Shown: one piece after another, positions 33,077-42,921 of the stretch
Numbering within the stretch: position 1 is the stretch's first letter
Layout: each line of letters opens with the position of its first letter
DNA from: Strigamia acuminata
Taxonomy: Eukaryota; Arthropoda; Chilopoda; Geophilomorpha; Linotaeniidae
NCBI GenBank assembly: GCA_949358305.1
Contig: OX442324.1
Coordinates: 186,001-250,000, forward strand
DNA length: 64,000 bases
Direction of reading: 5' to 3'
Notes under the pieces: generated by a model
What the model was told of the DNA's origin: nothing
Databases searched by the model: none
Seen by the model: only the letters and a program-made list of their open reading frames with translations
Program-made: the position numbers and the translations under genes

Positions 33077-34788
33077 GGGGTGCTATTTTGGGGTGAGCGT
33101 TTTGTTGTGCCGACGATTTTGGTCCCTCGTGTTTTAGCATTATTGCATGATGGACACGTCGGCGTGGTCTCAATGAAGGGGCGAGCACGTGCGGCGCTGT
33201 GGTGGCCGGCGGTGAACGCCGACATAGCGGCGCATTGTGCCGCATGTTTGGTTTGTAGAACGCTCGACCCCATGCCCCCACGAGTCCAGCCCGTTAGTTG
33301 GCCGCGCGCAATGCAGCCGTGGGAGCGAATCCATCTCGACTACGCAGGTCCCGTGCTTGGAAAAATGATTTTGATAGTGGTCGACGCCTACTCTGGTTGG
33401 ATAGAGGCGCAGGCGGTGGCCACAGCGTCTACCAATGCAACAATTATGGTTCTGCAACGTTTATTTGCAGCTTTCGGCCTGCCGTTGACGGTAGTGTCCG
33501 ATAATGCGACCTGTTTTGCTTCACAGGTGTTTCGCGATTTTTTGGCGGGAAACGCCATTACGCAGTTGTGGTCACCGCCGTACCATCCGCAGAGCAACGG
33601 GCAGGCGGAACGCGCGGTCCGAGAGGTCAAGCAGCGGTTGGCCAAAGTCGTGGTCGGCGACCTGGACACACGCATCGCTCGTGTGCTTTTCGCCCAGCAC
33701 TCGTCCGTGGGGGGAAGGGATGGGCTTTCCCCCGCGCACCGTTTTTTGGCGCGACCCTTTCGCACTCACCTGCAGTCCGCGATTGTCGGCTTTGGCGATA
33801 CAGGTCCGGACCAGGCAGAGGACCCCAGCGGCGGCCGCGATTTCCAGTCGAGTGAAGCAGTGTGGTATCGAGTGTTTCCACTGGCGGTCAAGGCATGGCG
33901 AGCGGCGCTGGTTCTCCGCAGAAAAGGAGCAGTTTTATACGACGTCCAAGATGTTGAGAGCGGTAAAGTGCATGTGCGGCACGTCAACCAGTTGAGGAGG
34001 CGAGTCCCGAGCGCATCTTCGCCTCCTGTTGATCGTGTGCAAGCGTCACCTGTGGTAGAGCCTGTGAGTCGTGATGTTGCGTTGCTGAGTTCGTCTTCAG
34101 GGGATTTGGACGACTCCCAGTGGTTGTTGTCGGCTCCGGGAGTGACGCGGGGCATTGTATCTTCATCTTCAAGTGACTCTTGGTTTGATATCTTTGACAC
34201 TTCTAATGAATCATTAGTTACAGATCTGGACTTGCCTGTGATTGATTTGGTTGGACGTGGAGTTTTGCCAGATGAGCCGGTTCTTCCGGTCCTGGACGTG
34301 GCCATTGACGGCAGGCGTCTGAGTGTTTGCCTTGAGCGCATCGATGACGTAGTTGTTGGTTTGGTTCCTGAGGTGAATGCCGTGCCGTTTCTTCCGGCTG
34401 CCGTGGAGCTTGTACGGGTCGGCGCCCCTCACATGAGCTCCACCTCGTCCGACGATGATATTGTGGTTTCCAGTCCTGGTGATGGGCAGGAGCCATCCGT
34501 GGTCGTTGAGCGACCGGATGAGGAGCAAGGGGTTGCATCGACGTCCACTGGTCGCCCGGTACGCGTCAAGCAGCAACCTGCTTGGATGCGTGACCCCAGC
34601 GTCGTGTTGACGTCGACGAAGAAGACAACCAGAGGCCCGAAAAAGCCCAAGGTCGAGCAGGAGCATGCAGAGGATCAAGATACAGAATGAAAAGAATGCG
34701 TTTCGTTTTTATGTTTGTTTTGGTTAAGTTTATTTGGAAATTCGATTTGAAATTTGTGACTCGAGCTAGTACAAATTTGGGGGAGTAA

Positions 34789-34993
34789 TGTTGTGTTTTA
34801 GACTTGTAAATTGATGCGTGATTGTTGTTGTAAAGGGGTGACTCTTTGATTGTTGTCGTGGTTGCGCTAGCAACCACGTTTGGAATAAATCAGTTCATAT
34901 GAAAGCTTCAGTAAGAGTCGGTTGGTTTCTCATTCGGGCCTTGTTATGACAACTAGGCCCGAGTATTTGATGTTTGGCATACGAAATACCAAA
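34789..34993 (+). repeat. Gyp-L 3' LTR
   Basis: About 205 bp preceded by the purine tract TGGGGGAGTAA (34778-34788). It runs into the Cop-B LTR remainder. Confidence 0.9.
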
Positions 34994-34998
34994 CAATT

Positions 34999-35004
34999 CT
35001 AACA
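34999..35004 (+). repeat. Cop-B 5' LTR, last six bases
   Basis: CTAACA, which completes the 317-bp LTR after the CAATT duplication. Confidence 0.85.
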
Positions 35005-35005
35005 A

Positions 35006-35016
35006 GGTTATGGGCC
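35006..35016 (+). promoter_or_regulatory. Cop-B primer binding site
   Basis: GGTTATGGGCC one base after the LTR; copia-type internal initiator tRNA-Met PBS. Confidence 0.87.
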
Positions 35017-35103
35017 AATATAAAGCAGGAAAAGTGTCCAGAGTGATTTTGAAGCAGTTTGAGTCATTTGAGGTCAGCAGTGAAAATTTCCTCATTTTCA
35101 TCC

Positions 35104-35120
35104 AAGATGGCGGCGCCCAT
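35104..35120 (+). promoter_or_regulatory. Cop-B leader ATGGCGGCGCC motif
   Basis: AAGATGGCGGCGCCCAT about 100 bases after the LTR, followed by GTGTTTGTGCC. Confidence 0.55.
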
Positions 35121-35373
35121 GGTGGATGTCAACAATCAGTGTTTGTGCCTGGATTTTACGGTTCTGCAGCCAACAACTAGATGTCAAAGAGCGCAGGGAC
35201 AATAATTGGTTCGAACAATATTAGATTTTTCATTTATTTATATTTCTTTTCGCATTTTTCGGAATTTCATTCCGGTATTGCGGGACGCAATACGTTTTGG
35301 CAACGTGTCGTCAAATTTTGGAGCGGAGAAACGACTGGACGACGTTTACACAAGCGGAACAATTCTCGTCAAC

Positions 35374-35388
35374 CACACGCGAAGTGTG
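35374..35388 (+). promoter_or_regulatory. Cop-B leader hairpin CACAC-GCGAA-GTGTG
   Basis: A 5-bp stem with the GNRA-like pentaloop GCGAA, in the context AAC...AACGGGAATC. Confidence 0.65.
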
Positions 35389-35662
35389 AACGGGAATCCA
35401 GGATAACACGAGCGGAGGAAAAGAATTTTCACGGAAACCAGCTGGAAATTAATGAACAATTTGCGAAATCAACACAAGACGGGAAACAACGAGAGAGGAC
35501 AACTGCCAGCTGCAAAATACAACGAGAAACACAGCTAGAAACGTCTGGAAGACACCATTCTCGAACATTTTCGTTATATTTTTGTTATATTTTCGATATT
35601 GTGATATTGCTAGCTTAGTGTTGTAACAGGATTTACTAACTTAGTTTAAGAGCGAACTAACC

Positions 35663-35686
35663 TCGCAACACTGCACCTAGTTGCGA
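35663..35686 (+). promoter_or_regulatory. Cop-B leader stem TCGCAAC/GTTGCGA with TGCA loop
   Basis: A 7-bp stem and 10-base loop ACTGCACCTA, about 70 bases before the gag ATG. Confidence 0.65.
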
Positions 35687-35757
35687 AAATTCAGTACAGA
35701 AAGTGTTTTTGGGGTCATTTGTGTGAAAAGTGCCACTTTATACAACGGAAAAACGCA

Positions 35758-38700
35758 ATGGAGTCGGACAAACTCGAGAGGAAAGTGACATTGCTAAACA
35801 GGACAAATTACGACACGTGGAAACAGCAAATGAAGGTTTTGCTGATGCACCACGGTTGCTGGGCTTTGGCACCCGGAGCATCATGGCGCGATCGTTCCGA
35901 TTACAAGCTCAGAAAAGGACGGGCTTTTAGCCTAATTTACTATTCCATAGAGGAACAATACCACGAGTTGTTAAGCGGAATAGAAGACGCGAAAAAGGCG
36001 TGGGACACACTAAAGGCGAATTTCGAACCGGTCTCACGTGCGCGGATTATACGTTTACTGGACGAATTTTTCAGTTTAAAATTCGATCCAAACACAGAAA
36101 CAATTGGTGTTTTTGCTGCAAAAATAAGGAATGCTGCAAAGAAGCTCGCCGATGTGAAACACCAATTAGACAACTTGTACCAAGCGTTCCAGCTCATCAG
36201 ATATTTACCACAAGAGTACCAGTCCATAGTACAGGCCATCTACAGATGGGAGGATGTGAATTTCACGTTAGAAAAGGTGGAAACCGAGCTTGTCGTCGAA
36301 GAAGGACGTCTCACTCAACAGAAAAGAGATTCGGGCCAAGGGCAAATCATAGACGCCTTCAGTACGGGAGCAGGTTCCACTAACACAAAAAGTGGTGAAA
36401 ATTCCTCAAAACCTCAACAACAAGAGAACTTTGGACAAAATAACCGAGGCTACCAGGGCAGACAAAGGGGCAGCAAATCGAATTATCGAGGAAACAAAAA
36501 CACAAGAGGAAATTTCCGAGGAAACACGACCGGGTCAACGGGACGGGGGCCGTGTTTTCGGTGCAACCAGCACGGACATTTTGGCAAAGGATTGCACAAC
36601 TCAACTACAGTCACTACCAAATACCAACATGAAGTCGAATACGGCCGAAGAACTTGACACCGACATGCTGGATGTTGGATTCCTCACGGAATTGAGTCAG
36701 CAAGAGATGTTGCAGTGCAGTGGAGCAAATAATTGCTGGATTTATGACACGGGAGCCACTGGACATTTTTGTAAGGATAGGGCTCAATTCCACAATTTCA
36801 AAGAAACAACGGGAACAATTAGTCAGGCTGATAAGAAAACATTAATACAAATACAAGGAGTTGGAGAAGTCTGCATCATGTGTTTGGTTGGGACCGAAAC
36901 AATTCCCATCACGCTGAAAAAGGTTTACTATGCGCCGGACATACGAAGAAATTTATTGTCGGGGCCGTGTATTGATGAGGCGAGATGCAGAGTCGCTATT
37001 GGTGCGGGTTTAGTTAAAATCTACGACCCACAATGGAAAAGACAATTAATGCAGGGAGTCAAGAAAGACAGACTATATTATATTCAAATTAGCGACGAAA
37101 AACCTGACATTGAGAAATTGAAGGAGAAGGAAAGAAACAAAGCGAACACTAGTGAAGAAAAGAAACAACAACCTGTTGGATCGAGCAAGAATGTTTCTAG
37201 TCCAGAAGAAGCACGCCTTTGGCACGAACGTTTAGGACATATTCATTTTCCCAGCGTACAACATATGAGTAAAGTGGATGCAGTGATTGGACTGCCAATG
37301 CTGGATGTGCCAATAACACAATGCGACGTGTGCGACCTCGCAAAGAAAAAGGCAGTACCACACAAGTCTTTGCCGGGCATCAGGTCAAAAGAGCCGCTGG
37401 AACTTTTGCACATGGATGTATGCGGAGCCTTTGGAACACCTACACTGTCAGGAAACCGATATTTCCTCACTATTACGGACGATTATTCACGTTATTCAAC
37501 AGTGTTTTTGATGAAAAGGAAGGACGAGGTGTTTGATTTATTTCGGAAGCACGCAAAACGAATTGAGCGGCTACTCGGCAAGTCAATTTTAGCCATTCGA
37601 ACTGACAACGGGATGGAGTTCTGCTCCAACAAGTTTGGGTTATACCTTGAAGAACAAGGAATCAAACACGAAAGGACCAATGCATACACACCAGTCCAGA
37701 ATGGAGTTTCTGAGAGACTCAACCAAACATTAGCCAATGGAATGCGAGCGCTTGTCTACGATGCCGGCTTGGAACACCGATTTTGGGGTGAAGCAATTCT
37801 AACATTCAACTACCTCAGGAACAGGATTGGGAAGTTGAATTCTGACAAGACGCCAATGGAACTGTATTATGGTCGCAAGCCATCACTCAGACATTTGAGA
37901 AAGTTTGGGAGTTTGTGCTTTGTGCAAAAAAGGATACGAGATGGGAAAATAGACAATAAGAGTCTACATGGAATTATGCTCGGGTACTCTAGGATTACCA
38001 AAGGGTACAGGATTTGGTTGCCACAATTTTCGAAGGTGATCGAAACCAGCGACGTCAAATTTGTGGAAAGCAGGTGCGGTGTTGAAGGCGTGCTGGGCCT
38101 ACCGGAGAAATATACCACGTATATAGACAATTTGAACGATAACTTGGACGACAACAACGATCGTCAATACTACTCCGATGAGGACGTGAGGCCGCCACTT
38201 CCCCCGCCGCAACCAATTAAGAAGGAAGAAGACGCAGGACAAGAGCTGCCGCAATTTAAATTAAAATTTAGACTACCAGATGAGAAACTGCGACCTAACT
38301 TGCCAGGAGTTAAATACCCAAACGTTTTGCCGCAACCCGGACAAGCACCTGTAAATCCCGTTGCGACAATACCAGCACTTGTTTGGAGGAAGACAGAGAA
38401 AGTTAGGCCGACGGGACAAAAAGATTTTGAGTATACGATCGTCGGATACGATAAGCCGAAGTTACGTTCGATACCAGAAGTAAAACGATACTGTGCAGAC
38501 CACAACCTTTGTGTTCCCGAACATCTTTTCGAGGACAAAAGAAAGAAGAAACCTTCTGAATCGAATACGACGGCTGACAGCTTCGACTTGGATCTTGACG
38601 ACTTCACTCTTGAAGCCAATCATCTCGAAGTTGACATACCGACACGCTTTGAGCAAATCGCTAATTTGCCAGAGAAGGAAGACTGGAATCAAGCGATGTG

Positions 38701-40210
38701 CGACGAAATCGATACGATGCATGAGCGAGAGGTGTGGGAACTGGTTCCACCGCCACCTGATGTAAAGCTAGTGGGATGCAAGTGGATTTACACCGTCAAG
38801 CAGAACGAAGATGGACAAATTGCACGATACAAAGCGAGACTTGTGGCGCAAGGTTTTTCCCAAATCTACGGGGAATCGTATGAAGAAACTTTCTCGCCCG
38901 TGGTGGATTTCTCCATCGTCCGCTTCATGTTTACACTTCTCGTTTGCATGTTGAAATGGTCCTATATCCAGGCGGATGTAAAGTGCGCATACCTTTATGC
39001 GAAACTGCATAAGACAGTGTATATGCGCCAACCCAAAGGATTTGTTTGCCGAGGGAAACAAACTTATGTTTGCCGCCTCCTTCGCGCAATATATGGCTTA
39101 CATCAATCTGGAAGAGAATGGGGCGAAGAGTTGGAAGATACCTTATTGAATCTTGGGCTACAGCACGTGAACTGGTGTAATTGTGTCTACAAATACAGAG
39201 ATGTCGCCTATCTTATCGTGTACGTCGACGATATTGTCGTTTTTGGCAAACAACATCAAGACGCGATGAATGTATTGGACATGATTAAAACCCAATTCGA
39301 CCTCGTGATTCTGGGTAAAACTAAGAAACTTTTGGGAGTTGAATTCTGCCAGCATAATCAACAAATGATCCTACATCAGAAGTCATACATCAACAAAGTT
39401 TTGCTGAAGTTCAAGGATCATTTAGAATTGGTGAAAGTCAGATCACAACCGATGACTAAGTCCACTGTTCTCACCAAGCGACAATGTCCAGATACACTGG
39501 AGGACTTCAAGATAATGGAAGGAGTTCCTTACCGAAGTCTTCTCGGATGCTTGGCATTCATCGCTTCTCGAACAAGACCCGACATGACCTACGCCGTCAA
39601 TATCCTGAGTCAATTTCAATCCAATCCAGGATGGGACCACTGGATTGTACTATTGGACTTGTTAAGTTATTTGAGAACGACGAGGAATCATGGTTTAGCG
39701 TTGTTCCCGAATGATCGAATTGAAGTAGTCGGTTTCAGTGATTCGGACTACGCGAACAACAGGGACGATCGAATCTCTGTTGGAGGAACCCTTGTAACAC
39801 TTGGAGGTGCACCCATTTATTGGAGGACTTTCAAGCAGCGAAACGTTACATTATCGACTATGGAAGCGGAGTACATAGCCCTCACGGAAACTGTGAAGGA
39901 CTACATTTGGATCGTTAGAGTTTTGCACGAGATTGTTCCCAATTTGGCTAATAAGTTCCATCATCGAGTCCTGTGTGACAACATCTCCACTGTGGACTTC
40001 ACCAAGTCTAATATCGAAAATCGCAAGACAAAGCATATCGATATTAGATATCATTTTATTAGGGAACTTGTGAGGAGACAAAATCTCCAGATCATACACG
40101 TGGGGACGAAGTGTAATTTTGCCGATATATTTACTAAGTCTGTCGACAAGAATGATCTTGTGAATTTTTGTAATTGTTTCCTAATTGATCTTAGTGCTCT
40201 AACCGCTTGA
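35758..40210 (+). pseudogene. Cop-B gag-pol with a frameshift in the zinc knuckle
   Basis: ATG 35758 (MESDKLERK) to stop 40210; the total length leaves one extra base. The shift lies at about 36580 inside the knuckle (CFRCNQHGHF..., where relatives read GHWARDC), so Gag and Pol are in different phases. Eight Gag residues (FTDGTEEA in relatives) are absent near 35867. Downstream, all domains are open: protease YDTGATGHF, GAG-pre-integrase (CDVCDLAKK), integrase DDE (MDVCGAF, RTDNGMEF, NGVSERLNQ), RT YVDDIVVFG, RNase H (SDSDYANN, STMEAEYIAL). With LTRs about one percent apart the damage is recent. A programmed shift is unlikely because no relative has it. Confidence 0.9.
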
Positions 40211-40228
40211 TTATACGAGGGGGCCGAT

Positions 40229-40545
40229 TGTTAACATGTCGTACTCATTGATTACTCTGTTATTCTGTCGTATTATCAAGCGATAATATTCTCAATTGTT
40301 GCATATGTATTTGTTTGCTTTTGCCTATTCACATTACGAGTGTTTGCAATGTCTCACATATTTAACTGTCATAATATGCCTCTAGGTGGCACTGTATACT
40401 TAAGGAGTCACATGACTTGAGAATAAAGCTCTGACTCTATGTTTGAATTCACACCTGTGAACACCTGGCTGTTTCTTATCATTGGACTTTTTCCACACCA
40501 TTGCAGATCAATGCTATTCGCACAAGTTTATAAACAATTCTAACA
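40229..40545 (+). repeat. Cop-B 3' LTR
   Basis: 317 bp, TGTTAACATG...TTCTAACA, after PPT GAGGGGGCCGAT (40217-40228). Followed by the AAGGA duplication and the resumed Cop-C integrase. Confidence 0.92.
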
Positions 40546-41886
40546 AAGGATTTCTCGTCGGCTATGCCTCCAACACTCACGGTTATCGAGTTTGGAATCC
40601 GGCTACGAACACCGTCACGGAATCCATTCACGTTCAGATCGATGAACGTCAAAATTTCAAACGCTCACCATTTTACGTTCCGGATCCCTACGAAAATGCT
40701 CCATTCATGGAGGAGCCTTCTCGCGGCCCTGCACCGCCCCGAGTCACTTTTAACGATGGCGCTTTTCCGTCTGTCTCCTGGTCACGTCGACGTCGTGATT
40801 CCGACGATGAATCGTCTAATGACGACGATGAATTCCGCCGTCCGGCTCCATCGAGCGCTTCATCTGTCGCTTTATATCGTTCTGTCCTCGAGGAATCCGA
40901 AGAGGACATTGCTGATGAACTGCCTCCTCCTGTTCTGTTTGCGGACGATGTACCGGAGGACATCGGCTTGGACATCACGCCTGACCCACCACTTCCGCTT
41001 TACCGTCCTCGGAGGAGATTACGTCCCGATGCTTTGGCTCGTCAACCTCACACCCCTGAGGCCAGCGATAGTGACCTCGACATCGACCACGATCCCGGAC
41101 AATTCTTTGAACGCTATCCCGAACGTGATTCCGAACACGAGACCGAGGATGATCCCCTTAATGATCTCCTTGATGATCTTCTTGATAAAGCGGTCGCCTT
41201 GCCAGTGACCGCTGCAACGCCTGCACCACCTCTCGCTCCATTACGCGCGCTTCACTGCCCCTATCGTTTTATTGGTGGAGATACGCCCTTCAGCGGATGG
41301 AGGAGGGAAGAACATCTCCAGAAAGAACAAACGCCCGGCAAAATCAAGGTTGACGTTTATTACTATCCGGAGCACGGTGTCCGCTTAAGGTCGAGAGGGG
41401 ACATCGAAAGATATTGCATCGCTCACCAACTTCCGTATGAAGAGGACATTTTCTTTTTCGGCAACCTCGAACATCAATTGCCGGAATTTAAACAACCTGT
41501 TCATCGTGTTCTCATGTGTTTCCGAGAGCCGTCCACGTATGCCGAAGCTGTCAAGCTACCCGAGGCACCGAAGTGGACTGAGGCAATCGATGAGGAGCTC
41601 ACGACTTTCAAGGAACGCGAAGTTTATAAGGAAGTTCCACGACCACCGGACAAGACAATTCTCGGGTGTAAGTGGATCTTTCGGTTGAAATCGGATGCCA
41701 CCGGGAAAATTCACCGCTACCATGCCCGACTCGTCGCACAAGGTTTCCGCCAAACAATGGGCGTTGATTTCGATGAAGTTTTTAGTCCGGTAGTTAACTT
41801 CGTGCTCATCCGGCTCTTTTTCTGCCTCCTGGTCGTTTTACTAGGATGGAGGGATCTTCACCTCGACGTCAAGTGTGCCTACCTTT

Positions 41887-42197
41887 TGTTGAAATATCGT
41901 GTATATATATGTATCGTATTATCAAGCAGTGACACTTTATACTTATTGTGACCTTTTGTTTATGTTTGCTTTTGGCTAAAACTAATAGCCGTGATTATGT
42001 TTACAAGTGTGTTTGTATTTATCACCATAAGGTGGCGTCGTATACCTATTGGCATGTCATGTGACAAGAGAATAAAACACTCACTCTTTACTATGTTTTC
42101 AACCAGGTAACAAGGTGTGCACTTTATTTCCAAGCTACAGTTTTCTACACCACTGCAGAAACTCGGAATTCATTGTGATTTCCAACACAATTCAACA
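41887..42197 (+). repeat. Cop-D 5' LTR
   Basis: 311 bp, TGTTGAAATA...ATTCAACA; GAATAAAACAC present. Confidence 0.92.
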
Positions 42198-42198
42198 A

Positions 42199-42209
42199 GG
42201 TTATGGGCC
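42199..42209 (+). promoter_or_regulatory. Cop-D primer binding site
   Basis: GGTTATGGGCC, one base after the LTR; copia-type internal initiator tRNA-Met PBS. Confidence 0.87.
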
Positions 42210-42283
42210 AGAAATCGTAAGAAAACATTTGGAATCATTTTCATCAAATTAGAGAGGTTTTGAGAAATTTCTTCTAATTATTC

Positions 42284-42300
42284 AAAATGGCGGCGCCCAT
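42284..42300 (+). promoter_or_regulatory. Cop-D leader ATGGCGGCGCC motif
   Basis: AAAATGGCGGCGCCCAT, then CAGCTTGTGTTTGTGCC about 15 bases on. Confidence 0.55.
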
Positions 42301-42560
42301 GATGAATGTGACCAGCTTGTGTTTGTGCCATGAGAATCAGCGTTTGGAAACAATTTCGAGTCAACTAACAACACAGGAACATTAGTGGGTTAGAACAATA
42401 TAAAACTTTTATTTATATCTTTTCCTTTTTCCGAATTTCGGACGTTATTGGACGTTACCGTTTGATATTGCGAGAAGCAATACGTATCGTCGACGAGACG
42501 ATAATTACGAGAGAGAAACGATTCAACGAGTGCCAAAGCGGGACGGAAATTCTCCATAAC

Positions 42561-42575
42561 CACACGTGAAGTGTG
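42561..42575 (+). promoter_or_regulatory. Cop-D leader hairpin CACAC-GTGAA-GTGTG
   Basis: A 5-bp stem with loop GTGAA; the only loop change from Cop-B is C to T at the free GNRA position. Confidence 0.65.
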
Positions 42576-42807
42576 AACCTGAATTTCTGGACGGAAATAG
42601 GCGGAAAGGAGTTCAAAAACGAGGACGGAAAATTGGAGAACAATTGGGAAAATACGCGAGAAGTCTAATGCGAAGAGAAGCACAGCAGGAAAGCATCTCG
42701 AAGACAACGTTTATGAACAATTTTCGTGTTTATTTTCGATATTATTATATGATTAGCTTAGTGTTGTGCTAGAGTTGATACTAACTTAGTTTAAGAACGA
42801 ACTAACA

Positions 42808-42833
42808 TCGCAACACTGCACTCAGTTGCGATT
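42808..42833 (+). promoter_or_regulatory. Cop-D leader stem ATCGCAAC/GTTGCGAT with TGCA loop
   Basis: An 8-bp perfect stem, loop ACTGCACTCA, about 90 bases before gag. Confidence 0.65.
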
Positions 42834-42921
42834 ACCCAGTATAGAAAGTGTTTTTTTGGGGAAACAAGTGTTTGTATCGTGTCTAAAACCAAGTTCGAGC
42901 CGTTTACTATCGTGAACCAGG

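Larger units (their letters stand above)
24086..34690 (+). pseudogene. Gyp-L gag-pol, with duplication, frameshift and Cop-M insertion
   Basis: The probable ATG is 24086 (MAAPRMVLGH). The same frame is open for another 118 codons upstream to 23732 and there encodes a hydrophobic stretch, probably leader. Order: Gag; CCHC knuckle CWHCGGPHFRHQC (about residue 255); protease FHVDSGAERS (about 354); RT (ATPLVVVRKKDGG, then YQDDILVA near 26117); RNase H (VADASPVGVG, FTDHRPLLGIL); integrase resuming at 33082 with CAACLVC, DYAGPVLG, VSDNATCF and SNGQAERAV; a basic and Ser/Asp-rich tail without an evident chromodomain. A 70-bp tandem duplication at 25842-25981 and the loss of one base near 26350 shift the RT frame, and Cop-M splits the integrase. 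Frame arithmetic agrees with exactly these two lesions. Inactive. Confidence 0.9.
23513..34993 (+). mobile_element. Gyp-L, Ty3/gypsy retrotransposon
   Basis: LTRs of about 205 bp, TSD CAATT (23508-23512 and 34994-34998; the duplication can be read as up to 7 bp depending on where the LTR end is placed). The pol order is PR-RT-RNaseH-IN, diagnostic of gypsy. No env-like frame follows. Cop-M is inserted in its integrase. The LTRs differ by about one base, yet pol has a duplication and a frameshift. Confidence 0.92.
35017..35757 (+). promoter_or_regulatory. Cop-B untranslated leader
   Basis: About 740 bases holding the ATGGCGGCGCC motif, the GYGAA hairpin and the TCGCAAC stem, then a block ending AAAGTGTTTTTGG shared with Cop-D, I and M just before gag. 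A 145-codon frame (35181-35618) is not conserved. Confidence 0.75.
23202..40545 (+). mobile_element. Cop-B, class 1 Ty1/copia element
   Basis: Flanked by AAGGA (23197-23201 and 40546-40550), inserted in Cop-C integrase between the codons for AWEG and FLVGY. Two 317-bp LTRs (about three differences) run TGTTAAC...CTAACA. Gyp-L is inserted six bases before the end of the 5' LTR. The order is LTR, PBS, leader, gag-pol, PPT, LTR. Confidence 0.92.
42210..42921 (+). promoter_or_regulatory. Cop-D untranslated leader
   Basis: About 710 bases with the three class 1 signals in the same order; no conserved frame. Confidence 0.75.

Noticed and set aside
34691-34788. env-like third frame in Gyp-L
   Set aside because: Only about 100 bases separate the integrase stop from the 3' LTR.
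35181-35618. 145-codon frame in the Cop-B leader
   Set aside because: Not kept open in the Cop-D, I or M leaders at the same place.
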